Part shown: positions 55,600 through 64,000 of the stretch, in pieces | Position numbering within the stretch: the stretch's first letter is position 1 | How the letters are laid out: every line of letters starts with the position of its first letter | Source: Erythrobacter sp. | Lineage (GTDB): Bacteria > Pseudomonadota > Alphaproteobacteria > Sphingomonadales > Sphingomonadaceae | DNA length: 64,000 nucleotides | Assembly (NCBI GenBank): GCA_009993635.1 | Contig: JAACTC010000010.1 | Location: 1-64,000, forward strand | Reading direction: 5' to 3' | The notes under the pieces: model-generated | Told to the model about the DNA's origin: nothing | Databases searched by the model: none | Seen by the model: the letters and a program-made list of their open reading frames with translations, nothing else | Translations under genes and position numbers: made by a program

Positions 55600-56712
55600 T
55601 TACCCAAAGCGGCCCAACCGAAAAGCCGACACATCCAAGTCTGCGCTGCCATCGACCGCGAGTTCGGTCACAATTCGGCCGAGCGCCGGGGCGAACTTGT
55701 AACCGTGTCCCGATAGCCCCGCCACGAAGGCCGCGTTGCTGCCTCCTGGCAGATGGTCGATGATAAAATCGCCATCGGGCGACATCGTGTAGGGGCAGAC
55801 CGAACTGCGGGTGATCGCGCCGATGTTCGGAATGAAACGCTCTGCAAAATCCGCAATGACCTTCCGATCGGAAGGGTACACATCGCGATCGACTTCGCTG
55901 ATCGACTTGCAGGATTTTCCGAATTTGTGCTCGGCGATCTTGACCAGTCCATTCTCGTCAGCCGGGAAGCCGTAGATCCATTCTCCATTTTCCAGGTGCG
56001 ACAGGAAGGGTGTGAAGCCCTGACTCTCGCCCGTCGCGCTGGTTCCGGATTCAGACCAATGCAGCGTATGCCTTTCCAGCCGCAGATGGTCTTTCAGAAA
56101 AGGAAGCATCTGCGCCGCCCATGGCCCCGGACAAACTGCCAGGCTTTTGGCTCTCACCTTCGAGGCCGTGTTTTTCCTGGTCAGTTCCCACAGTTCCCCG
56201 TCGAAAGCGTACGAGACCTCTTCCCCCAAAAATGCGGCAACACCCGACTGGCGCGAAGATTCATCCTGGACGAACGCAAGCGTGCTCTCGACCTCGATGA
56301 AGCCACCGAGGGGATCGAACACGGCATCCCAGTCGGCCGGAAGGGCGATCCCCGGCACATCGGAGACGCGGACGAGTTCCAGCCCCCCGTCCTCGGCGGT
56401 CGCGATTGCAGCTTCCAGGTCGGGATGGGAGCGTGGCGCGAAGTAGTGTGCCCCGGTTGCATGATAGAGCGGGCGGCCAGCTTCGGCATTCACCTCGTCC
56501 CAGGCAGCGATTGCCGAGCGAATGAGCGGGACGTAGTACGGCCCCTCGCTATAAATCGCCCGGATGAGCCGGGTGGAACCGTGGGTGCTTCCGTGTGCGT
56601 GCGGCGGGTGATGCGCGTCGAAACCCGCGACGGTCAGTCCCTTGGTGGCCGCGGCCCTCACAGCGAACGTCCCGATGGCCCCCAGGCCGACAACAGCCAA
56701 ATCGTAGATCAT
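55600..56712 (-). CDS. SolA-like FAD oxidase (N-methyltryptophan/sarcosine oxidase family)
   Basis: Flavoenzyme of 370 residues. The FAD motif VVGLGAIGTFA is at the N-terminus, followed by HGSTHGSTRLIRAIYSEGPYYVPL, typical of monomeric sarcosine and N-methyl-L-tryptophan oxidases. Cys306 in SVCPYTMSPDGDFIID is in the place of the covalent FAD cysteine. It oxidatively demethylates an N-methyl amino acid, giving formaldehyde and H2O2; the exact substrate is not clear. AGAGGG precedes ATG 56712, and the longer upstream frame is shadow. It is divergent from the unknown gene at 56781. Confidence 0.88.
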   Translation of the reverse strand: MIYDLAVVGLGAIGTFAVRAAATKGLTVAGFDAHHPPHAHGSTHGSTRLIRAIYSEGPYYVPLIRSAIAAWDEVNAEAGRPLYHATGAHYFAPRSHPDLEAAIATAEDGGLELVRVSDVPGIALPADWDAVFDPLGGFIEVESTLAFVQDESSRQSGVAAFLGEEVSYAFDGELWELTRKNTASKVRAKSLAVCPGPWAAQMLPFLKDHLRLERHTLHWSESGTSATGESQGFTPFLSHLENGEWIYGFPADENGLVKIAEHKFGKSCKSISEVDRDVYPSDRKVIADFAERFIPNIGAITRSSVCPYTMSPDGDFIIDHLPGGSNAAFVAGLSGHGYKFAPALGRIVTELAVDGSADLDVSAFRLGRFG

Positions 56713-56780
56713 GGGACCCTCTGGCAGCACGTTGCGATCAAAGCAAAGTCTGTTAGGCTTCGTAAAGCAGGGGGGAAACG

Positions 56781-57599
56781 ATGCGCAGTGAGATTGCGGC
56801 AACGGGATCGGGCAGGCCCAATTATACCGTCGAAGGCCTGATCGTTCTTCTGGGTGCGGCTCTGTTGATTGCCGGCTACACGATCGGCGACGGCAGCATC
56901 CTTCGAGAATTGCTCGTGGACGAAGCCCTGAAGCTGCTTGGCACCCTTCTGGTAGGACTGGGCTTCGGCGGCGTTTACGAAAAATATCATCTGCAGAAGA
57001 GTGAGCGATCTCAGTTGAGATTGCTGGAGACCCATCTGGAGCAATATCCGCGGCTGACGCGCCAGCTGTTCCTCGATCACCTCGAGACCGGTGAGCACAA
57101 CCTGGACGTTCCGGACAAGTACCGCACCACGCTGGTGCTTTATCATCAGACCGGCGCCTCAATCGATGATGAGGATCGCACGGTCTGGGTAAAGGAGCGG
57201 TACGACTTTTCGAGAGAGCTGACCAAACGCATCATCTATACCAAAAGCAGGATGGATGACCCGCGAGAAGGGATGCCTCAGCAGATATATGCCGTCCAGC
57301 TGACCATTCAGCGCGGGAAAATCCTGATCTCCATGATCAACGAAACCGACCAGTCGGAACCAGCGTGCGTCCACCTGCTGGACGTGCCGCTGCTATCCGG
57401 ACATTCTTGCGGCATCACCCATCACATGGACTGGGAGGGCAGGGGCCGGGTTTCCCGAGCGATCTTCTTCTTCGGAGATCCCGAGCACGATCCGCGCCGC
57501 GATGCGGCAAAGCTCGACGACCTGTGGGAGCGCGGCGGCCAGGCCAAATTCGTCACCACTCTGCGCGAGCGCGCTTGGGCAGCCGATCCGTCTGCCTGA
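56781..57599 (+). CDS. Unknown membrane-anchored protein
   Basis: Not recognised. The 272-residue protein has a hydrophobic segment at about residues 18-38 and a weaker one near 48-64, so its N-terminus is probably a membrane hairpin with the rest in the cytoplasm. A charged, possibly helical stretch (YHLQKSERSQLRLLETHLEQY) leads into a soluble domain with several aromatic and acidic patches (VKERYDFSRELTKRIIYT, THHMDWEGRGR). A strong GGGGGG site lies before ATG 56781. It is divergent from the SolA-like gene by 68 bases. No nuclease, nucleotide-binding or transport motif was seen. Confidence 0.7.
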   Translation: MRSEIAATGSGRPNYTVEGLIVLLGAALLIAGYTIGDGSILRELLVDEALKLLGTLLVGLGFGGVYEKYHLQKSERSQLRLLETHLEQYPRLTRQLFLDHLETGEHNLDVPDKYRTTLVLYHQTGASIDDEDRTVWVKERYDFSRELTKRIIYTKSRMDDPREGMPQQIYAVQLTIQRGKILISMINETDQSEPACVHLLDVPLLSGHSCGITHHMDWEGRGRVSRAIFFFGDPEHDPRRDAAKLDDLWERGGQAKFVTTLRERAWAADPSA

Positions 57600-57691
57600 T
57601 CCACATGAGCTATTCGTTAGGCGACCGCCCGAAACCATGGTAACTTCGCGTGCGCCGGACGCTCGTGTCCTCCGCTTTCGCCGGAGTACAC

Positions 57692-57811
57692 ATGGAAGTT
57701 CGTGAAATTATCGCCTATTTGGCGATCGGCCTGATGGCATTGTTTATCGGGCTTGCCGTTCTTGCTTCGCGTCGTGCGCGCAAGCGTAAAAGGAATGGCC
57801 GCTGGCGTTAG
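57692..57811 (+). CDS. Small single-pass membrane protein, 39 residues
   Basis: A short frame with GGAG five bases before ATG 57692. Residues 7-25 are hydrophobic (IAYLAIGLMALFIGLAVLA), followed by a strongly basic tail rich in Arg and Lys (RRARKRKRNGRWR). This pattern fits a type I-like small membrane protein with a cytoplasmic basic end. No family was recognised. Its codons are usual for the region. It lies between the unknown gene and infA on the same strand. Confidence 0.55.
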   Translation: MEVREIIAYLAIGLMALFIGLAVLASRRARKRKRNGRWR

Positions 57812-58030
57812 AAGCTGGCGTGAGCGCGAAAATTTCGTTACTTCGCCGACGCGCCATTGAAATTTTCCTGCACTTCGCTATATTGATCGTGCCTGACGTC
57901 GTTTGCGACGGATTATGATTGCCGCGATGGGCGCACAAGCGCGAGATCGGCACCACTTTCCTTTCACACACAATGGCTCCGCCACGGAATGCGTCCGGGC
58001 GGATGATTTTTCGTACGCAAAGGATATGGT
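57812..58030 (+). promoter_or_regulatory. Leader region of the infA-like gene
   Basis: A 219-base gap before the IF-1 gene. It is AT-richer around 57840-57890 (AAATTTCG, TGAAATTTTCC, CTATATTGATCG), which probably contains the promoter. The rest may be a long 5' leader; no convincing ORF was found. Confidence 0.35.
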
Positions 58031-58297
58031 TTGGCGAAGGAAGAGCTCATTGCGATGGAAGGCGAGATCGACGAGATCCTGCCCGATGGCCGGTTTGGCG
58101 TAACCCTCGACAATGAGCACCGCATCATCTGCTATACCGCAGGCAAGATGCGCCGATACCGTATCCGATCGGTCGTTGGTGACCGCGTACATGTCGAAAT
58201 GACGCCTTACGATCTGAGCAAAGGCCGGATCGTTTTCCGCGAGCGTTCGCCGGGGCAAGGCCCCGTCGGAGCGCGCAAACGCGGCAACAGGCGTTGA
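58031..58297 (+). CDS. infA: Translation initiation factor IF-1, divergent, TTG start
   Basis: S1-like OB-fold protein of 88 residues. The start [24 protein letters not shown], the [22 protein letters not shown] core and the [12 protein letters not shown] ending are IF-1 hallmarks. The usual protein is about 72 residues; this one has a basic tail of some 16 residues ([18 protein letters not shown]). Initiation is at TTG 58031 with AAAGGA six bases upstream; a later ATG would remove the conserved N-terminus. Substitutions such as HRIICYT for the usual HEVLAHT suggest a second, specialised copy. The main infA is not in the window. Confidence 0.85.
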   Translation: MAKEELIAMEGEIDEILPDGRFGVTLDNEHRIICYTAGKMRRYRIRSVVGDRVHVEMTPYDLSKGRIVFRERSPGQGPVGARKRGNRR

Positions 58298-58313
58298 CGT
58301 TACTTAGAAAAGG

Positions 58314-58331
58314 CGGCGGGAAGACCCGCCG
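58314..58331 (+). terminator. Short hairpin after the infA-like gene
   Basis: CGGCGGG, AAGA, CCCGCCG: a perfect 7-bp stem with a tight GNRA-like loop, 16 bases past the stop. There is no T-run, so termination is possible but not certain. Confidence 0.45.
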
Positions 58332-58342
58332 AAATTGCATAC

Positions 58343-58495
58343 ATGAATCACTCGATTACGCGCGGTTCGCCGCGCGCGAAACTGTCGCTGCGCTATGGCG
58401 CGGTTCACGCACGCGCACTGGCGGGCACTAGCCCTGCGGGCGCCGATATCCCGACACCCGAATTGCGGCGTCTCGTCGCGACGATGGTGGACTGA
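58343..58495 (+). CDS. Possible small protein, 50 residues
   Basis: An open frame beginning at ATG 58343 with codon use like its neighbours and a helical, charged C-terminus (PTPELRRLVATMVD). No ribosome site is seen. It is too short to identify and may be a non-coding artefact of high GC. Confidence 0.25.
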   Translation: MNHSITRGSPRAKLSLRYGAVHARALAGTSPAGADIPTPELRRLVATMVD

Positions 58496-58553
58496 AACAT
58501 CCCGACAAGCGGCCATGCATCGGCATTCCCGCAATCTCGCAGGAGGCCGCGGC

Positions 58554-58778
58554 ATGGACCTGAAATTCGAACACGCAGCCGACCGGCGCGCCTTTGGGAG
58601 CGCGGGCGGCACCATTCCATCGGACGATGATATCGAAGGGAAGGACAAACCCTCCGGTCTCGTCGCGCAGACTTCCGGTTTGCACCAAAGGCTGGGCACG
58701 GCTGCGGCCTGTGCATGGAGCACTGCCCAGTCTATCAACGCGATGCTCGACTGGAACGCGAATAAGACCAGAGCCTGA
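58554..58778 (+). CDS. Hypothetical protein, 74 residues
   Basis: ATG 58554 has a near-perfect AGGAGG site 7 bases upstream, which favours this start over an earlier in-frame ATG. The protein is hydrophilic in its first half (acidic SDDDIEGKD patch) and helical in the second (TAAACAWSTAQSINAMLDW). No family is recognised, and there is no signal peptide or metal motif. Confidence 0.5.
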   Translation: MDLKFEHAADRRAFGSAGGTIPSDDDIEGKDKPSGLVAQTSGLHQRLGTAAACAWSTAQSINAMLDWNANKTRA

Positions 58779-58991
58779 CGCGTAGCAGATGAGCTGCCGA
58801 GCCCACTCTCAATCTGGCCGAACCGTAAAGAATATTCAGACCGCTGAACATTGCGCTAAAGTACTATAATCTCGTCCGAATAAATCTTCCCGTGGCCGTT
58901 CAAGATAATTGCGTGCGGGCTATCCCATTGCTTTCTTGTGATATTAGACGGGTTAGCTACTGTGACCTCGCGATTTTTAGAGAGCGGTGCG
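58779..58991. other. AT-rich gap before the HWE kinase gene
   Basis: About 210 bases, markedly AT-richer than the rest, likely containing the kinase promoter. The kinase frame is open back to GTG 58938, but its codons there (ATA, TTA, TTT TTA) are rare in this genome, so it was treated as leader. Confidence 0.4.
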
Positions 58992-60188
58992 GTGCAGACG
59001 ACGAATAATCAGCATGTTTCGCAGCCCGTGCCGGACGCGATGGCGGATGCCACGCTGGCGGAGGTCTGGCGGCGTCAGCAGCAAATCTTGGGGCGCGTTG
59101 CGCTTGGCGGCGACCGGATGGCGATCCTCTCCGATATCGTCCGGCTTGCCGAAGAGCAGACCGGCGAAGGAATGCTGGCATCGATTCTTTTGCTGTCGGA
59201 CGATGGGGAGCACCTTCTCATCGGCGGTGCGCCCAGCCTTCCCCCTGACTACAACAATGCGATTGCCGGCATGGAAATCGGCGACGGCGAGGGGTCCTGC
59301 GGCACTGCCGCTGCGACGGGCCGTCCGGTATTCGCCGTCGACATCGCAACCGATCCCCGGTGGGCCGATTTTCGCGATCTGGCGCTGGAGCACGGCCTGG
59401 CCTCGTGCTGGTCCGTGCCGATTTTCGCAGGCGATGGTACGGTCCTCGGCACGTTTGCCAATTATTACCGCGAACCGCGAGAGCCATCGGAGCTGGACCG
59501 CGAGATCATCGAAGCCATCGCCCTGACGACTTCGATCGCGGTCGAACGCATGCGGCTGGAACAGATGCGCACCCGCGCGGAAGAGGCAAAGGCGCTGGTG
59601 CTCGAAGAGCTTCAGCACCGGGTGAAGAATGCGTTTTCGCTCGCACAGAGCCTCATCAACCTCAACGTACCGGCGGCGATCAGCGCGCGCGATCTGGCTG
59701 ACAAGGTGAATGGAAAGCTACGTGCCATCGCATCTGCGCAGGATCTGATCATCGTGCGCAACAGCGAAGGCCGCTCGGACGAGATGACGTCGCTGCGAAC
59801 CCTGCTCGCGACGATCCTCGGCCCGCTTGGCTATGGCGAGAGCGAAGACCGGATCAGCCTGGATGGGGAGGATCAGCATGTCGATGCGCAATCCCTGTCG
59901 GGCATGGCAATGGTCTTCCATGAGCTGGCGACCAACGCGACCAAGTACGGCGCCCTGACGGACGCCGAAGGCAAGGTTGCGATTTCCTGGCATACCACGG
60001 CCGACGGGCTGGAAATCAGGTGGGTCGAAAGCGGCGGACCCGCTGCGACCTCGCCCGAGAACGAGAGTTTCGGGACAAGGCTGGTTGCGTCGACGATTCG
60101 CCAGCTGGGGGCGACAATCGACTACCACTGGCAGGACGAAGGGCTGACCGTCACCATCGTGCTGCCCAGAAACTCGTTCGTCGGCTAG
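58992..60188 (+). CDS. HWE-family sensor histidine kinase with GAF domain
   Basis: Soluble sensor kinase of about 398 residues. An N-terminal GAF-like domain (about residues 25-185; GDGEGSCGTAAATGRPVF and SWSVPIF are GAF patterns) is followed by the dimerisation helix with the phospho-acceptor His in EELQHRVKNAFSLAQSL. The ATPase domain has the HWE marks: HELATNATKYGAL in the N-box and WVESGGP, the W-x-E motif. No membrane helix is seen. The start is uncertain: GTG 58992 was preferred over GTG 58938 and 58962 on codon use. It is convergent with a response regulator whose stop is 13 bases away, so the two may form a pair. Such kinases often work in light or general stress signalling. Confidence 0.88.
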   Translation: MQTTNNQHVSQPVPDAMADATLAEVWRRQQQILGRVALGGDRMAILSDIVRLAEEQTGEGMLASILLLSDDGEHLLIGGAPSLPPDYNNAIAGMEIGDGEGSCGTAAATGRPVFAVDIATDPRWADFRDLALEHGLASCWSVPIFAGDGTVLGTFANYYREPREPSELDREIIEAIALTTSIAVERMRLEQMRTRAEEAKALVLEELQHRVKNAFSLAQSLINLNVPAAISARDLADKVNGKLRAIASAQDLIIVRNSEGRSDEMTSLRTLLATILGPLGYGESEDRISLDGEDQHVDAQSLSGMAMVFHELATNATKYGALTDAEGKVAISWHTTADGLEIRWVESGGPAATSPENESFGTRLVASTIRQLGATIDYHWQDEGLTVTIVLPRNSFVG

Positions 60189-60201
60189 CGATCCGATCGG
60201 A

Positions 60202-60576
60202 TCAGCCTGCCGTGCCGACGAGATCCTGAATAACCAGGTGAAGCGCGTCGGGATCGCAGGGTTTCGCGCAGACGCGGGTGCGTTTCGGCAGGTCCCCGAC
60301 TGAAATGTCAGCTTTACCGGAGCACACGACGATGGCGATCCCCGGCCGTGATCGGCTGACCGTCAGGGCCAGTTGAACGCCATCCATATCTCCCGGCATG
60401 TCGATATCGGTAAACAAAACATCGATTTTGTCGACAGCCGCAATGGCTTCGAGCGCCGCGGTGGCGTTGCACGCTTCGAGGACATGATAGTCGCGCGCTG
60501 CAAGCTGATCGACAATATCCATGCGGATCAGGATTTCGTCCTCAACGACGAGGATGACCGTGTTTGGTAGGTGCAT
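60202..60576 (-). CDS. Single-domain response regulator
   Basis: Receiver domain only, about 124 residues, with no output domain. Acidic pocket VVEDE is at residues 10-14, the phospho-acceptor Asp57 lies in LFTDIDMPG, and the conserved Lys is in CAKPCDPD. This is typical of Sphingomonad and Rhizobial single-receiver proteins that act with HWE kinases. The start is either ATG 60576, which puts the first strand near the N-terminus, or ATG 60624; neither has a clear ribosome site. It is convergent with the HWE kinase. Confidence 0.85.
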   Translation of the reverse strand: MHLPNTVILVVEDEILIRMDIVDQLAARDYHVLEACNATAALEAIAAVDKIDVLFTDIDMPGDMDGVQLALTVSRSRPGIAIVVCSGKADISVGDLPKRTRVCAKPCDPDALHLVIQDLVGTAG

Positions 60577-60686
60577 CGGGTGGGGCCAATTTATCGATAG
60601 CCCCTCCGCAGCCTGGAACGACATTCCCTCAACCGCCCGCCCACTCGGTAAGTTCCGTAAGTGCGCCTGAATGCCTGCGGCGATCG

Positions 60687-60711
60687 GGCTGCCCGAGCAT
60701 GTCGGGCAGCC
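60687..60711 (-). terminator. Hairpin after the symporter gene
   Basis: GGCTGCCCGA, 5 bases, TCGGGCAGCC: a perfect 10-bp stem 29 bases past the symporter stop on the leftward strand. There is no T-run. It probably ends or slows leftward transcription before the response regulator gene. Confidence 0.55.
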
Positions 60712-60739
60712 ACAGCCGCTGCTTAAGCCGGTGAAAGGA

Positions 60740-62326
<1,587 letters not shown>

Positions 62327-62429
62327 GATAATTCCTCCCCCAATGGCCGCGCTTTGGCACGCGATCCATTCCCTTTTTACTCAGGCAAGGCCAGACCCTC
62401 GCCCGTATTCTGCATTAGCGCTTCGCCGC

Positions 62430-64000
62430 TCAGAACGAACACTGCGCTCCGTCCGGCATATCCTGTCGGACGATGCGCGCCAACTGGATCGTCATCGGTG
62501 CCTGCGATGTTATCGCAATCCGATCGCCCAGGCCTGGCGCGCATTCTTCGGTAATGATCATTTCGCGCCAATCCTTCCCGGCGCTGAGCGCCAGGTTGCG
62601 GGTAATGTCGATCTCGCTGTCGCCCACGGTCAGCGTTACCTTGCCCGCAGGCTGCTGCGCCAGATTGTAGAGAATGCGGTAATCGCCCGATGCCGTTCCC
62701 GACTGCGAAAGCGACAGCGTGGTGCCCGGACCAAAGGCGATTTCGCGCGCATCCTCCTGCCGATCCTTGTCGATCGCGCGGGCTGTGATGCCGCCGCCTT
62801 CACCCCTCAGATTGGCCAGCGGGGTATTCCCGCCTAGCGCAACGATGTCTGTGCCCAACCGGCCCAGATCGTACCAGGCGGTCGCTCCGCTCTCCTGCAG
62901 GTAGCCGCAATCTTCGGGCAACCGGGGCAGGGCGCTATGATCTTCGAGGCTGCGGCCATAGCCCAGATTGAAGAGCGCGCCATCGGGGCCGTTGACCGGC
63001 GCACCGCCGCAGTCGGCTGGCCAGCTGAACGAGAGCCTGCCGGTCGCTTCGCGATTGCCGTAGAGAATATCGGAAACCCCGGCTCCCTCGCTGCCCGGCA
63101 GCCAGGCGGCGATGAAGCCATCGGCGGCGTTGAGTTCGCGGTTCATCCACATCGCCCTGCCGGAGAGGAACACGGCGACCGTCGGGATGCCCCTGGCGTC
63201 CAGATCGCGCAGCAGTTCCAGCCCTTCGGTGTCGTCGAACACCAGAGTTTTCCGGTCGCCATAGAATTCGGCGTATGGCTCTTCGCCGAACACCACCACG
63301 GCAACATCATAGTCGCCGGCGTCGGCGGAACCATCGAGCGAGAGGGTTGCGCTGCCGCCCTTGGCCTTCGCCTCGTCCGCAATGGCGCGGTAGATCGAGG
63401 TGGCATTGGGGAAATAGCTGTTGTCCAGCTCGCCGCCGCCCTGCCAGGTCAGCGTCCACCCGCCGGCGGCCTGCGCGATATCGTCTGCCGCGCTGCCTGC
63501 AACCAGCACGCGCGCGCCTTGCCTGATCGGCAGCACACCATTGTTCTTGAGCACGACCATGGACTTGGCCACCGCCTCGCGTGCGATCGCGCGATGGTCC
63601 GGCGAGGCGAGCAGCGAGTAGTCGCCTGCATTGGCGCGTGCCGAGGGCCTGGCCGCATCGGCATCGAGCAGGCCAAGGCGCATTTTCAGCCGCAGCACCC
63701 GGCCAACCGCTTCGTCGAGCCGGTTCATGGGGATCGTGCCGTCGTTCACCTGTGCCACCAGATTATCCAGCAGCGCCTTCCAGTCGTCGGGCACCATATA
63801 GATGTCGAGCCCGGCCATCAGCGCCTGCGGGCAATCGGCATTGGTGCAGCCCGCGATCTGGCCATGCGCATTCCAGTCGCCCACGACCACGCCTTCGAAA
63901 CCCATTTCATCGCGCAGCAGCCCGGTCAGCAGATCGCGATTGCCGTGCATCTTCACCCCATTCACCGAGTTGAAGCTGGCCATGATGACCTCGACACCCG
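62430..64000 (-). CDS. GH3 beta-glucosidase (ExoP/BglX-like), 5' part outside window
   Basis: C-terminal two-thirds of a family 3 glycoside hydrolase, about 523 codons present and the N-terminus beyond the right edge. The nucleophile Asp lies in GFEGVVVGDWNAHGQ near the edge, as in 1,4-beta-glucan glucohydrolases of the ExoP type. The second GH3 domain begins about AVAKSMVVLKNNGVLP, and GEEPYAEFYGDR with FLSGRAMWMNREL follow. A C-terminal carbohydrate-binding-like region (about the last 150 residues) distinguishes ExoP-like forms. A first visible ATG at 63983 is internal (MASFNSVNG is a conserved block), not the start. With the symporter downstream, it suggests import and cleavage of beta-glucosides. 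Confidence 0.9.
   Translation of the reverse strand, partial: GVEVIMASFNSVNGVKMHGNRDLLTGLLRDEMGFEGVVVGDWNAHGQIAGCTNADCPQALMAGLDIYMVPDDWKALLDNLVAQVNDGTIPMNRLDEAVGRVLRLKMRLGLLDADAARPSARANAGDYSLLASPDHRAIAREAVAKSMVVLKNNGVLPIRQGARVLVAGSAADDIAQAAGGWTLTWQGGGELDNSYFPNATSIYRAIADEAKAKGGSATLSLDGSADAGDYDVAVVVFGEEPYAEFYGDRKTLVFDDTEGLELLRDLDARGIPTVAVFLSGRAMWMNRELNAADGFIAAWLPGSEGAGVSDILYGNREATGRLSFSWPADCGGAPVNGPDGALFNLGYGRSLEDHSALPRLPEDCGYLQESGATAWYDLGRLGTDIVALGGNTPLANLRGEGGGITARAIDKDRQEDAREIAFGPGTTLSLSQSGTASGDYRILYNLAQQPAGKVTLTVGDSEIDITRNLALSAGKDWREMIITEECAPGLGDRIAITSQAPMTIQLARIVRQDMPDGAQCSF

Noticed and set aside
58304..58738. Leftward frame of 144 codons opposite the 74-residue hypothetical gene
   Set aside because: It has no ribosome site and an irregular composition; the rightward frame has AGGAGG before its ATG.

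Overview
The window is GC-rich DNA from an alphaproteobacterium, most likely Sphingomonadales (Erythrobacter/Sphingomonas-like). This is inferred from the TonB-receptor-led sugar locus, the Zymomonas-like clustering of Entner-Doudoroff genes with glucokinase, the TorF-type porin and the HWE histidine kinase; no 16S rRNA is present to confirm it. Genes are tightly packed, often with 4-base start/stop overlaps (ATGA, GTGA, TTGA).

Positions 1-22340 form one maltodextrin-to-pyruvate block. Reading leftward from 17902 are a TonB-dependent receptor, a flavin-dependent halogenase homologue, a periplasmic GH13 amylase, a cytoplasmic GH13 alpha-glucosidase, a GH97 alpha-glucosidase, a second halogenase homologue and a ROK sugar kinase. 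The run continues with zwf, pgl, edd, glk and eda (eda is cut by the window edge). Divergently lie a LacI regulator, an MFS sugar transporter and another periplasmic GH13 enzyme. A 14-bp motif with core CGTATACG occurs upstream of both arms and is the likely LacI operator. Together the genes would import maltodextrins, cut them to glucose, phosphorylate it and pass it through the complete Entner-Doudoroff route.

Positions 22477-25486 hold a TorF-like porin, the ammonium transporter amt with its PII partner glnK, and a small helix-turn-helix protein that overlaps a short proB (to 26295). Positions 26371-36044 hold a branched-chain amino acid operon, ilvD-ilvC-ilvB-ilvM-like-leuA-leuC-leuD-leuB. 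It is preceded by a promoter, a 40-residue leader peptide with a Leu/Val/Ile run, a U-tailed terminator hairpin and a matching antiterminator arm: a ribosome-mediated attenuator. A tRNA-Thr(CGT) follows leuB.

Positions 36421-53066 hold a LysR regulator divergent from one 15.5-kb gene for a type Va autotransporter of about 5152 residues. It has a long signal peptide, a Gly-rich segment, about 30 autotransporter-associated beta-strand repeats arranged as three concatenated passenger-like modules, and a C-terminal barrel. Positions 53218-64000 hold a PadR regulator with a membrane protein and a DUF418 protein, a SolA-like flavoenzyme, several small or unknown proteins, a divergent IF-1 with a TTG start, an HWE kinase convergent with a single-domain response regulator, a sodium/solute symporter and a GH3 beta-glucosidase cut by the right edge.
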